NCBI RefSeq assembly: GCF_009870125.1
Contig: NC_046683.1
Span: 16,067,001 to 16,131,000, forward strand
Reading direction: 5' to 3'
DNA length: 64,000 bases
Source of the DNA: Drosophila pseudoobscura
Lineage: Eukaryota; Arthropoda; Insecta; Diptera; Drosophilidae
Part shown: piece after piece, positions 11,401 to 24,084 of the stretch
Numbering within the stretch: position 1 is the stretch's first letter
Layout: every line of letters starts with the position of its first letter
Translations under genes and position numbers: made by a program
Notes under the pieces: generated by a model
Databases searched by the model: none
What the model saw: the letters and a program-made list of their open reading frames with translations, nothing else
What the model was told of the DNA's origin: nothing

Positions 11401-12317
11401 CAATATAGACATATATATTTTTTTGAATATTGGATAATTAATATTTTAGGAATTCAACTAATTGTTTTTGGGAAATAATACAGAATAAATTGCATTCAAA
11501 CTTCAATTGCTGTTTGTTTGATGGTATCAAAAAAGTATAAAGGTATTTAGAATCAAAAGCCGCAAATTATATAAATAAGATAGAACAAAAAAAAACCTTT
11601 AAGAATGCTATTTCTTCAAAAAATGCATGTACAATAAGACCAATATTTGTTACAAAATATAGTATTTTCGTTAGTGAGTATTTGAATTTGTTTGATTTTG
11701 TTCGATTCTCGGGGAATTGTAGAGTATTTTGCAATTCCTTACTCAAGTTTGACACAAGCTCGTTTGTTTGTCTTTTTGTGCCGCTGTAGCCATTATTTGT
11801 TAAATTAATTAAAATTCAATAATAACAATTTTGAATGCATGGTTTTGGATTAAGGCCGCCCAGAGGAGACCAGTCGAGGGAGAGCGGTTCCAAATGCAAA
11901 TTTCAAAGAGGATAATATTTATGGCCATAAATAAATAATTGCTCGCAAATGGTTCGCAATGGCAATTGATTTACAAATACTATTAATACAAATTATTAGG
12001 CCTCGTGATAACGTTTTTGGGCAGCGCATAGATATTTTTTATTTTCATTTGATTAATAGCACGGACCGTGTGCAGTACTCTTAAAATGCCCATCGCACCG
12101 TCCTATTGGCCATTAATATACATCCTACTGGTCACTGGGCTTAAAGCATTTTGTTCTCTATCCTAATAGATACATGGTTGGTTGTAATATTACTGCAATC
12201 GATTTCCAGATTAAAGTGAAAAGTTTATAAATGAAAAATGAATAAAGACACATCCGTATGCCCAGTAAATTCTTATGAAATAAAGGTCGAATGTTCATAC
12301 TTATATGATAATAAGTC
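5474..12317. other. Long non-coding interval
   Basis: No exon with credible splice sites and homology was found. The DNA is AT-rich with ATATGTACATAC-type runs (6560-6620, 7675-7715), CA/GT tracts, a purine/pyrimidine-rich block at 9690-9760 made of CCCAGCC repeats, and a GGGGA run near 10298-10315. Open frames at 7963-8525 and 10772-11143 have no supporting features. The texture fits an intergenic region or large intron. Confidence 0.5.
5998..6030 (+). mobile_element. Small DINE-type fragment
   Basis: The short stretch GCGTTTCCGATCCCATAAAG closely matches the block GAATCGTTTCCGACCC(C/T)ATAAAG near the 5' end of the DINE-type copies at 32.4, 49.7 and 57.9 kb. Only about 30 bases are recognisable, so it is an old relic or a chance match. 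Confidence 0.3.
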
Positions 12318-12741
12318 TTAAAGCGATGTCGAACTGATGAGGTCTGCCAAGAACAATTGATCTTCCACTGGAAGAATTAAATGGAAAATAAATTAGGTTG
12401 TGGAATGTATATACTCTCCTTATACCTCGTTATGGATATAGTAAACATACTTTCGTGTAGGCTCCTCCCGAACTCAACCGCAGCTCAAACCATTCGCATC
12501 TCAATTGGGCTCCTGGATAACAAAAATAGCACGAAAATAATTTGCGGCTCAGTTGATTTGTCGTACAAACTGTCTGGCAACTGGTCAGCCTTTTGGTTTC
12601 CGCCTGTAGATTCAGTTGAGTTGCTTTCGAAAATGCTCTCTTCCAACGAGACGTCCTAGGTTGGCTTGGTGAACCCATTTTCTTCTTGGGGCAAGTCCAC
12701 TGGCCCACTGGGGCGCACTTTAGCCTTCACTTCCGCAACAT
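12318..12741 (-). pseudogene. Decayed minus-strand gene remnant with preserved splice sites
   Basis: On the minus strand an acceptor (ACATTTCAG, preceded by the branch-like CTAAT) opens an exon at 12741-12451. It ends at a strong donor GAAA|GTATGT. An 83-nt intron (12450-12368, branch CCTAAT, acceptor TTCTTCCAG) joins it to a terminal exon at 12367-12318 ending in TAA. Through both exons one frame gives Asp/Glu/Ser-rich text such as DLPQEENGFTKPT and SLHEMEDQLFLADLISSTSL. That frame contains two in-frame stops in the larger exon, one TAG and one TGA. Conserved splice signals with a damaged frame point to a pseudogene or to a missing alternative splice; a second acceptor (GTTATCCAG) inside the exon opens another stop-free frame. 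The family is not recognised. Confidence 0.4.
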
Positions 12742-14311
12742 CTGAAATGTTAAGCCATTGGATGGACAGGATTAGTTTAGATTATCGGATTTGTTATGTT
12801 AGTGTGAATAAATCGAACATTCTCCTACCACCGGAATACCGAAAGAAACAGGCTGCACACACCTTAGAACAGAATCACGCACACGTCTCAATTATGTCTG
12901 GCTATTTCTACTCACTCTTTCCTTTGGGATGTTCTATATTTGTTCACATTGAACTAGGACATCTCAGTTGTGATACAATTTAAGCTAGTTGTTGGATAAA
13001 TCTGACAAAACTTTGTTAAAACTGATACAACTGCGACTCGAATCGAACCATTTGCGCGTGCTCTGTTCACAGCTGGGAAAAGTCGATGTCAACATCGATA
13101 TAATCAACTGCGAAAGTATCGATTCCGATTTTGGGAACCCTGATGCCGCGAACTTCGAAATATGATTTCTCGAAGAGCGACCAACACACGACTCACAACA
13201 ACAGACAGCAGAAATTATTTACCGAACGTCACTAAATGCAAAACATTTTCTTAATTTCTTAATAATTTAATAATTAATAATTCTTAATTCCATTATAATT
13301 AGCTTCCATTTTCTTAATAAGAACTAGTGCTTCTCTACTGAACAGCGTTCGGATCGGTTCATCATAGTGTTGCGAAACGTCGTAACCAGCTTTCTTAGAG
13401 TGATGGATAACTCCAAATTCGAGGCAGTGTATGATTTCATTTCATTTGGCATTTTGACCATTATCCAGAATCAAAGTGTATTTTCGGGGCAGAAAAATAC
13501 TTCCCTGTGGCGCCACTTTAGGGCGTGCGTGTGCGTGTGTGTGTTCTGTTGTCTGTGTGAATTTGGCAAATAAACTGTAATTGTAAATAAACATAAATTT
13601 TAAAATTATTGCCAATAAGCTTTGCTTTATTTTATTTTAAACTTATTTATATGCGATTTTTTGCCCCCCGATGCCTTGTGCATGTGTGGACCGCACACTG
13701 AAGCAGATAAATACTCGCCCAGCGAAAGCATAATGGATACAGACTTGCGATGTGAATATTATACGCTCTAGCAATTTTTTCTTTGCATTCTATACTGCAA
13801 ATCGAATTATGATCTGAATGAAAGTATGGCATTGACGAAACGATGAATTATTGGACGAGGCAAAACAACAATGCAAATGGAAAGAGATGAGAAATTTGGG
13901 AATGTATGCACATACATACTTACATATATTGTACACGTATTCTATTATTATTGCCTGACAGCAAAGAACCAGATTAACCTCTCTGGGAACTCAAATTTAA
14001 TTAAACGAATTCAATTTAAGGTCGATTCTCCCAATGGATAGAAATCGATCGATGAAAATACTCGTACTTACTGTAGCGCATTGGAAATTCGCAATTATCT
14101 GACTTGGAACTTATTTTCCTTTACCCAATTGTTTTTATTACATATTTGCTGTCAACGTTTCCCTCCACTACACAGTCGTGTGGCGCTCAGAATTCGTTGT
14201 TTTTTTTTCTTTTTTTTTACCACTTTCGCGGATATCATAAATTGGTTCGGCGGGCGACGTTTCCCATGTGCAAAATTTAAATGTGTGTTTTTGGTTTCTT
14301 TTTAAGCCCAG
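12742..14311. other. Non-coding interval
   Basis: Apart from the DRE-like sites, no supported gene is seen. A plus-strand stop-free run of about 57 codons around 12990-13168 ends with NCESIDSDFGNPD-type text but has no start codon. The rest is AT-rich with short GTGTGT tracts near 13525-13545. Confidence 0.4.
13093..13123 (-). promoter_or_regulatory. DRE-like promoter motifs upstream of the minus-strand remnant
   Basis: Two ATCGAT cores, (A)TATCGAT at 13093-13100 and TATCGAT at 13117-13123, resemble the Drosophila DNA-replication-related element TATCGATA bound by DREF and BEAF-32. They lie about 350 bases upstream of the decayed minus-strand exon, where a housekeeping-type promoter would sit. 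Direction is inferred from that context. Confidence 0.35.
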
Positions 14312-14452
14312 AGCACTGCAACCAACGGCACGCCCCCAGGATGTACGCAAATGGAGAGGATGCCAGCTAAGGATGACGGACGGACTGAAGATGCTTCGGA
14401 GGCCGACGGAGACCCGGAAACGGCGTCAATCCAGCATTAAAGGGGAAAACAG
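14312..14452 (+). other. Isolated exon-like block (141 nt, symmetrical)
   Basis: A pyrimidine-rich acceptor (TGGTTTCTTTTTAAGCCCAG) is followed by a GC-richer block of exactly 141 nt ending in a donor AACAG|GTAACA. The whole block is open in the frame GCA CTG CAA..., giving 47 codons rich in Arg/Lys (WRGCQLRMTDGLKML, TRKRRQSS). A second frame reads an acidic, Drosophila-like sequence (MERMPAKDDGRTEDASEADG) but meets TAA 19 bases before the donor. It may be a cassette exon or a 5' UTR exon of a large gene whose other exons lie outside or were not found. No homology is recognised. Confidence 0.35.
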
Positions 14453-17400
14453 GTAACAGGACCAGGACAGGGAAAAGATTATCCGTCTTTTCTATACTTA
14501 AACTATATACTAGATTGTGTATCATCTGAACGTGAAATTAACGTAGATAACATCTTCTATTGAATGGACTGCCACTGTCAGATTCTTTCAAGCTATCGCC
14601 TCTATAAGTAGTTGCTATTCTCCCACCTAACTACATATCCATGTTTGGCGCACTAACTCCTTCCAGTCCATACGATATCTACCTCTGCACACACTGACGT
14701 GAAATTCTAGTCCATTCGCCAATTCACTCTTTTGTAATCCGTATGCTCGGGATGGGGGGGGAGGAGGGAGGTGAGATAGTGTAAATTTAATTAATTTTAT
14801 AATGCATTGGTGGTCACTTTTATTTATTTATTTCCATTGCGTTTGGCTGTATTTTTCTCGATTTGATGCCTGCTGTTTTGTTTTGTGTCGACTTGCGTTT
14901 GGTTCGACGGGTGGCAACCAATTTCACTCACTACGTCCACTTCGTTTTCCCTAAATTGACATAATGACCAAATAATTTTCCAGTTCGATGCGCCTTTATG
15001 GGCAGGCAGCAGGCAATTCAGTGACAGCGACCGATGGTGGCGGGGGCTGGGGAGTAGGGGAAGAGGGGGAGACAGGAAGGGTCTGAAACACGGCCAGATA
15101 CAGCGGCGTTGGGGAAATTTTCAATTTTCGCATACGTTTGACAACCATCGAGTGACAACACATTTAATGCAAATGTTAAATTTCAAATGCTGTGGAAATT
15201 TATTACGACTGTCAATATTCATTTGCAAAATCCTATGCACACGACTGGGGAAAAGCTGGTGGGAATGGCTGGCACATGCCACACTCATGCTCGTAGTACA
15301 TACACAGATATCGCGACAATTAATCAAGCAAATGAGGCAACAGAACAGATACATATATGGGGCCCAACAAGCTGAAACGATAATTTGGCACATAAAAAGG
15401 GTGAGCCGATTCAAAGGGTCGAAAGGAACCGTCTTCAAAACCATTGAAGGGTGTCGCCTAATGTCGTTGTCAAGTGACGACTAAGCAAAGTCCCATGCCA
15501 TCCCTCCCCCCAATAGATTTTTTTTCTGGGTCGAGTTTTCCCTTGTCTTCTCGGACTTTTCGTGCGACTCATCCGTTCAGTCAGTCACTGTTGCTCTCTG
15601 TGGAGTCATTGGGGACGCGGTCACGGGACAGCGGACAGGGGACTTGGTAAGAGTTCCATTTATCAATTGATTGACTAGATAATTGCCAGCAAAGTGAAGA
15701 ATAAGTAAGCGACAGGGCTCGTCCTGTAGCAGTTACTAATGATTCACAGCCTTGGGGCTAATCAGCTGTGTTCCATTTTCCATTTTCCACTTTGCATTTT
15801 CCTTCCTCTATTATCGGCAAAGTTTAAGCCACTCGGGTCTGGGGTCTCCTCTAGTATAAACAAACTGTTCGCACTACAAAAATGAATGTTTAAAGAATGT
15901 TAAACTCTGGAGTTCAGCAGGTCTGACAAACGCAGGCCATAAAGCCATAAATGTCCAGCCATAAATTATGCCGCTAAGGGCGGTGGGCCTGATAGAAACT
16001 GGGGTCGGCCCCGGTGGCATCCAGCGATTGGTGACATATGTGAAAATGCATTTAACTGTCACTTGAATGTTTGATGGGCACCGCACCCACTCGCCCACAT
16101 GTAGAATCAACTCGATGTGTGCCATCATCGAAGGCCTGAGCTGCGACTTCATTAGTTCGCCATATATTGCAATTTGATGTGGAACAGAAGAGTGGGAAAA
16201 AGCAAAGACATTTCAGAAATATAGTATGTAAATATGGGCGAGACCAACAGAACTTTTAGCAACAGTGGAGACAGTTCCGGTCGTTTCCGTTTCCATTTCC
16301 GCCATCTTCAGTTGATCGTCTTCGGTTACAGAGTTCCGCAAGTCAATTGAAATGGTATTACTAGTGTGACATCAATATCTATTGCCAGATATGATCCTAA
16401 TGTTATAAAAAGCTTTTAAAACCTCTGAGGATCATCAGTTGAAACGAGGTAAATACGGAAAAAAAACCCGGATGATTTCATGATTATTTGCTTTGCCTTG
16501 ATCCGATGCTCGCCACTCCAAGTGGCAGTTTGCTTTCCAAAAAATTGATTCACTTAGCATTCCCATCAAGCCGACGTTGTCCGGATAGCGACACCTCTGC
16601 CAGCAACCAGCAACCAGCAGCCCGCTCCCGGCTCGATCTCTCCGTGATAGAGTGCCGCGACACTGAGTAATCTATTTTGTGTGTGACACATACGTACAAT
16701 CCTCACACTACGCCGTCCCACTCATTCAGCGAGGCGAGTCCTGGAGTCCTGGAGTTCTGGAGTCCTGGAGTCGGGAGTCCCCGAGTCAGTCACTCTCTAA
16801 CACTATAATAATGGCATATAAAGTCGCTCGCACACGTTTCCCGATGCTGGATGTTCTGTTCTCCTCCTCTTCTTTCGGCTCTTTTGGCTCTTTTGGCTCT
16901 TTTGTTTTTGGTGTTTTTACAACATGGCCAGCATAACAATGTCGCAGCAAACGAAAAATTGCAAGTGGACACATGAATTATGTGCAGCACTCGAGTTAAA
17001 CAACCGCCGGGCGAGGCCCCTGCAGCACCAGCAGCCCCAGCAGCCCCAGAATCCCCTCCCCACACTCCGATTGGCCCTGACTTTGCCTTTGCCTCTGCCT
17101 CCACCCTGTCCCAGGCCCCCTCCAGCGACAGGCAAACAAAAAGCGGTGCCGGCTTCCTACTAAATGCACGAGTACTCAGAGCTCCCATCTCTTGTTGCGT
17201 TTTGGATGGGGGTTTCGTTGGATTTTTTATACACACATGTGCTCGGTTTTTGTTGGCTGCCCATTGGGGACGCGTTAGTGGTCCGTGGCCGGGTTTCTGT
17301 CCCGGTCCTGGTCCCGGATGTGGATGAGCCCAGAGTAAGGGAAGGCGAAGGAGCAGCAGCAGGACCAGAAGAAGATGGAATGGGAGTGAAGTGAAGTGAA

Positions 17401-20400
17401 GTACAATGTTGACTTCGCCTGGCTTTGGTTTGTTTTGGAGGTCACAACCAACAAGAATGGGAAGGGGGGGGCAGAGCCACTGCCATTTGGGAGTTGGGTT
17501 TGCGGGTATTAAATTATACATCATTTTGCAACAAATGATGGTCGTTACGTTTCCCCATCCACAAAACAAAAACCCATACCCCGAGCCCGAGCCCGAGCCC
17601 GAGCCCAAGCCCCAGACCGAGCCCGAATCCAACCCCAAACCATTGCCAGACTCAGACTCCAGGCCGCAGCTCTCTCAGAGGGGACCTTCTCAGCAAATCG
17701 CGGCCAATGCCTAGACCTAACAGTTCTTATACTCTAAAACAGAGCGGACATCAACCATTTGGCCACCAGAATGCGAGCATTGGAACTGTCCTGATCCATG
17801 CGGAGTCATTATTCAGTCAAGGAGTCATCGGATCTCATGAAAAGTACCTTTATCATTTTCTGTCTACATTGATTAAAGAATCTTCTCTTGTCTATAAGAA
17901 TCTCTTAGCTTACAAATCGTGTATATATTTAACAGATTTCCTCGTGGGTATCCAACCTTGTCAGGGCATCAGTGTCTTCAACAGAGTTTCCCCGTCGGTT
18001 AATGATCCACAAAAAAGTATGGCCCAAATTTTCAAACTGTGCTGCCCACACAGCCAGTCAATTCCCAGGACTGCACACAACCTATCAGTTAATAAAAAAA
18101 AAGCCCCCACACACACACACAGAGAAGAAAATAAAAACCGAATCTCTGGCGGGGTGGCTGTGGATGTGTGGATATATGGATGTCACTTTATTATTTTTAG
18201 AGCGGGTAGCTCTCTAAATGATTTAAGCTGCGACTGCAGGAAGGCATATAATCGATCTTAATTACATTTGTACGGCATGCCGGGCATCTGGTGCGAGTGT
18301 GGGTTAAATGTGCGGCGAATGAACGTGTGACTACGCACACGCACACGCAGGCACACACGGGCACACACTGGCACACACGGGCACACAATTGCACGACTTC
18401 CGTTAAGCGATTAAAGCATTATGGCATCATCTCCATTTCCTGTTCCTGCTTCTGCTTCTGCTCCTGCTCCAGCCTCTGTTCCTGCACAAGCTCGTCGTCT
18501 TGGCAGCCATTTCGTGATGAGCATTTTATGGCTCTGGCTGCGCATTGAATTGAATTGCTTTGAATTGCAATCGCTTAAAATGGTGGCACTCACTTACCCA
18601 CCCATACGTACATACTCGTATGTATGTGTGTTTGTATGCATATGAGTGCGACGATACGCCATTACCAACATCACCCTGGCACCCGCACTCATTTTGATTC
18701 GCACTTTGCCTCATTTTAATTATGAGCATTAAGTGGCTGAGCAAATTAATAACATATTTTTTCGATTGCCCCACCCAAAAGGCGATATTGATTCATTTAT
18801 TTTATGGCCCTTCTACGGCGCCACAGCGCCCCCATGCCCCCATGCCACCCATCCTCCACCTCCAGCCATTGGATAAGCCCACTATTTGGCAGCGAACACT
18901 ATTAGCAACGCCAAGCATGCTAGAACATGTGCGTACTTGCCTTTCGTAATCCATTGCTCATCAGAATAAATAAATCAAATAATCAAAAATGGATGATCCA
19001 TAGAAACAATGATTCGTGCCATCTTTCCATCTAAGCGCAAATAATCTAGCTGTTTTCAATACCCTGATAACAGGGAATTGTGAGAGGGTGTTTTTAGAGA
19101 ATTCATTCTCTTAAATTCTCATACATAGTCCAAGAAGTAATATCCCATCTACATAGCTCGGGATGGATGTATTTTTTACGGATGCCCATCTTGTTCGTGC
19201 AATCCAGCTTGACTTCTCCCTCGGCATTGGAGGCCCTTCCTTCCACTGGAATTCGTCATTCGGTTTGTTACAGCTCATTTCAATTTGCCGCGCTGAATGT
19301 TTCATTTAAGGTCCACACTGCGGTTGGTGCTCTGCTCATGTGGAGGTGGAGATGATGGAGATGGTCAGGGGCTTTGGTAGCGACATCAACGTCGGCTTCA
19401 ACGTTGTCCTCAGTGTCCCTTTTTGCTGTTGCTATTGCTGGTTTCCACCAAAAATAGCCGCATGCAATTGATTACAGCTACGAGAAATGAATGCACGGAT
19501 AAACGAAGGAACGAACAGCGCGTTGCGTTGGCACCACCGTCGGAGCTGAGCTGGATACTCGTATTTTTGGCAAGGGCCCGCTCCGAAATGAAATTGAAAT
19601 AATGTGCACAGGTTCTCTGCCCTTCAGCTGCTTTAACGCCTCACTGATATGGATGGTATGGATGGATGATATGGACTGGTCGAGGACTCTCAATGCCCCA
19701 GTAGATAGCCCTTGCGACTGTGTGCGTGTATGAAATGAATGGGAGCTTCTTTTCAAGCAAAAAAACAGTACCATATCTATAGGAAGATGAACTTTCATTA
19801 GAAATATGTACGTACATAAAGCCACTTCCATCGATTTTCAGGAATCTTTCTCCATTTCCTCCAAACATAACTGGCTTGGGGACTAGCTCGACCCTCGGCG
19901 GCTCTTAATCGAATTTCAACGAAAAGCATTCAAACGTCTGCAAATTAGGCAGAAATACAAGTGTGTGTGTGTGTGGGGGAATTGAGGTTAAGTCGGTGGG
20001 GAGCATAGAATTAGGGGAGCAGAACAGAGAAGCGTCTTATCGCCAGAAAAGGGCCAGGACTAACCAGACGACACAACGAAGCTGGAAATACACTCAGAGA
20101 AACACACTGGGAAAAGCTCGGATGCTGATGCAATTTCCCCATTTCATCGCGTTCACATTCACCATCCGTGTCCCCTCTTTCATCTGCTAGTTCACTAGCC
20201 CCTCCTTGGGACATCTTGGGAGCATTTTTCTAAAAATTAACGCCATTGCCAAGCTCTCCGAAAAATAAATGCAAAAAAAATGGCTGAATCAGCGCCAAAA
20301 AATATTTAAAAAATGGTAAATGGAAAACCAGAAAAAGGCAAACGGAGGGTGGGTACTATTACGAAAGACGATAAAGGTGCGAGGTGGAAAGAACCCGCGC

Positions 20401-23400
20401 CAGCAGAACCCAAGGACATGGCAGCAGAGAAGGAGCTTAAGCCGGTACCGGTGCCAGAGTCACGATATGGGCACATTCTAGGCTCTGACACCTTGAGCTC
20501 AATTACAGCATAATTTCCCCCTTCCTCCTTCCAGGCTGGGTTATATGTGTCATGAGCCATTTAAGCTCATTACGGGCATCAATTTGGGGGGAAGAGGGCA
20601 GAAAAAATTATGCTCCGAAACTCTAAGTGCCTGCCACTTGCACCGCACCGCAAGGATGACGGCGAAGACGACGCGGGCGAAGAAGTGGCAAATTGTTAAT
20701 TAAGCCAATTTTTCCGTGAATTCTGCAACTGCAGTTTTGCAGTTGCATGAAGGATCCTGGACTGGGTACCATCTTATAAGTCACGGTCATTAGCTGACAC
20801 GGACCGGATCTTGCTCAAATTCCTCTTCCTGTCGGGCAAAAGCATACAACTTTTCTTCACTTTTTTGTTTTGTTTTGATATACTGAGGTGTCCTTTTTGT
20901 ACGCATGTATATAGTGTATATTTGTATGTGAATGTGTATACATTCATTATCATCATGTAAGAGGGAATAAGAAATGGAAATCCATAAAGCGCAGCAGCCA
21001 TAGCAGAACAAAAATGAGACGAAGAAAGAAGGAAAGAAAAACGCGAAATGAATTTCACTTGAAATGTGAAAACATAAAAATTGTTTATGACTTTCCGCTA
21101 CGTTGCCTCCATCTGTCTGTATGTCTGTTCCACTGTCAGTGTGCGAATTCCGGGAGAAAAAAAAATAAGGACGACTGCTTATCAATTGGTGGAACTATCA
21201 AGGAAAACTTTTCGGCGAAAATCTTCAAGTCTCATCCGAAAATAAATGGATCACTTTAAGTTACATAGGGAGTAGGTTAAGGGAATTCCAGGTTATACTC
21301 TCATACACTAAGGAGTAAAACTAAGTGTAAGGAATATATTGCTGCACAATCATATCACTGTATATCTAAAGTAGACTGAGAAGACACGCGGAGTGCAGGA
21401 ATTTATTGTATAATTTACATACATCATAAGTACCGGTAAATACTAAATATTTCGGTATCTTAAATCTATCGAAATAATATATAGAGGCAGCTGCCTCTTC
21501 TTAATATTTGGTTCCACTTAACATATACTGATGGTTTTTAGTAAATTGGAACAAATTTATGAGCTGCTGGCTATGATTTCTGCAGTAACCAAATGTCGTT
21601 GGCGAGACGAGGAATGGGAATTAAAATGGTGTTGTCTGGAGCGGATGGGTTGAAGTCTGCGGGTGACCGCACCAAGTGCGGCAATTTAAAACATAATGAA
21701 AACTAAATGAAAATGCGGCAAAGGCCAGACTGATTCTCATGCAGCAGCACTCGTAAATGAGGCACACGAAGATGAACAAAAAATGCACAAAGGAATTTTT
21801 AAATATTCTGTGCCCCCAACGAACCGGAGACAACCGGATGGCCAGGAGCCGGGAGCCAACTATGCGGTCAAGGGGCAAAGCTAACTAAGCATGCCACATA
21901 CACACACACACACAAATACATATATACACTACTTGCCTCTGTTGCAGCACTGCCGACTGTCTTCGCTCTCCATTCTTTATTTCCGCTTTTTGCAATGCGA
22001 AATGGCAACCGGAAATGAACTCTTTAGTAAAGTGTTTACAGGCAAGTGCAAGAGTGGGGGGGCTGGGGGTATAGGTGTGTAATGCGATGGTGGTTAGCGG
22101 CACGGCGGGTACAGTCCACGACATTAAACTAATTGAATGCGAAAAGGTTCCGCCAAACAAATAACCCATTGCGGAAAAGCACAGGCTGAACAAAACAGCT
22201 TTGACAATAGGTAGTATTTCTTTCTATTTGTGTTCATACACATGGGAAGTTGGTGAAACGTTATAGAAGAAATTACTCACTTTGGGCCACTTAGCTGAAT
22301 GTTTCTTGCCTCGCTCTCTGGCAAATTCTGGAAGGAATATCAAAAGTGGAATATCAAGACAGCACAGACAATAAAATACTAAATTTTTGAACTAATTAAT
22401 CAATAGACAATTAGCCAATGGTGCTAATATGACAGCTCTCTGAGTGAAACCTAGGCCATACAAATAAATGTCCAGTCTATTCTGATCCACTATGTTATTG
22501 TATCAGTGTAAGTGTCTGTGCTTGATATGCGGGAGCTTCAAATGGACCAACTAGTACGAGTATAGAAACTCCGCCAATATTTTGATATAGCCGTTCAAAT
22601 AAAAAATAGTGATACCGAAATTGCTAGATTTTTACGGATACTTCGGGCAGTGGCTTTCAATATCGTTCTTATCTGAAAGGGCCCACACCGGCACTCGCAC
22701 TGTAGTTTTCCTTGGCTTCATCAATTTTAATGTTGAAACATTTTTTGTGGCTCTGTTGGGGGATGGTACCGTTTTTTGGTTCGGTTATATGTATTTTTAT
22801 TGGAAAACAAATCAATTTAGTTAATGGCTGACCGGAGTGGGGAGAAATAGGGGTCCGGTGAGATTGCAGTTTCGGTGGGTTGCTTGGGAATATGGTGAAT
22901 GGCACTTGGACGGATAGTAAATCAATGACAGTGGGCGCGGAAAGCCAAACAAAACGGCGCGGCAGCGAATTCAAAAATGGGATCCACACTGGCCTTTGCA
23001 TTGGCCTTTGCATTCTCGGCTGGCTTTCTCTCCCTATTTTATTTTCATTCGGCTCTATATGTGTTTTTCTATGGGTTTGGCATATTTTTGGTGCATTATA
23101 TTTATATTGCATTTACTACTATATAGAATTGCACTATTCGCAGTCCCTGCTGCGGCTCTGCTCCCCCACAGAGATAAAACAAATAGATATAGAAATGGAT
23201 AAACTTGTTTGTGACACACACAGGCGCTTATGTCGCTATGTGGTTGCCTCTATACGTTATTTATGCATGGCAATATTTTGCTTTTGACTGTATAGCACTC
23301 GTCTGCACATAGCTTCATCGATATGCAGATATATACACATACATATATATACATATATGTTCATATATGGTTTCTGTGAAACGACGATGATGTTCCCTCT

Positions 23401-24065
23401 TTTTTTGTATTTTTAGCATAATAAATTGAATTTTACTAAACTTCATTTATGCCAAACACAAACTGGGACCATTTTACTTTTCATTTCCTTTTCCGTCTCT
23501 GTAGAAAAGCAGGACGATGAGCTAATCTAACTTGGCGGAAGGCGCTGACCGATAGATAAATGCAATACATATTTACATACATATATGCAGAAAATGAAAG
23601 CTGAAGGAACAGAGCAGTGAAGCAATATTATCCCTAAATACATCTTAATACCTAAATTCATAACGCAACTGCCATATGCCATATACACATACATGTGTAC
23701 ATGTAGTATAATAACTGATAGCCAGTTATTTTATCACTGACGGTAAAATGACGGGGTCACCTCAATAGCCGAAAATTTTGGTGACAGGTCTCACGGTTTT
23801 TTTTTTTCTTGGGTCCGACTTTTGCGCAACGCTAAACAGAGTGTATTTGCTGTTGGTTTGTTTTGACTGGAAAATATGTATTTTCTGCGCCTTGACAAAA
23901 ATTGTGTATATTCTGGGATTGACTCAGCTGCCCAGGGCACTGACGAGCAGCCGAAGCCGAGTGGGCAGCTGGGCTGCGATCAGAGTCGGATCGCATAGGT
24001 GAAAAGAGAATTAAAAGCCCTCCTTTCCAACATCTCTGCCAAGTATTCGAGCTACAGAGCTCTGA
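14453..24065. other. Long non-coding interval rich in simple repeats
   Basis: No exon could be supported. Recognisable content: a G-run at 14752-14768, CCTGGAGT repeats at 16736-16780, CTTTTGG repeats at 16875-16905, CCGAGC repeats at 17581-17604, CA-rich variants at 18335-18385, and numerous short ATACAT runs (23330-23360). Long open frames at 16790-17638 arise from these low-complexity GC-rich tracts and look like artefacts. Confidence 0.5.
17581..17604. repeat. (CCGAGC)n hexanucleotide repeat
   Basis: Four perfect CCGAGC units are followed by diverged units to about 17630. The repeat would encode Pro-Glu or Glu-Pro if translated, which explains the long open frames here. No gene context supports translation. 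Confidence 0.8.
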
Positions 24066-24084
24066 GGAGAGAGAGAGAGAGAGA
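24066..24084. repeat. GA dinucleotide tract
   Basis: This is an almost perfect run of GA dinucleotides. In Drosophila such tracts bind GAGA factor and CLAMP and can form MSL recognition elements on X-linked DNA. Function here is not shown by the sequence. Confidence 0.7.

Noticed and set aside
16790..17638. 282-codon minus-strand ORF
   Set aside because: It is built from CTTTTGG, CAGCCC and CCGAGC low-complexity tracts, and open frames exist in several other frames over the same place.
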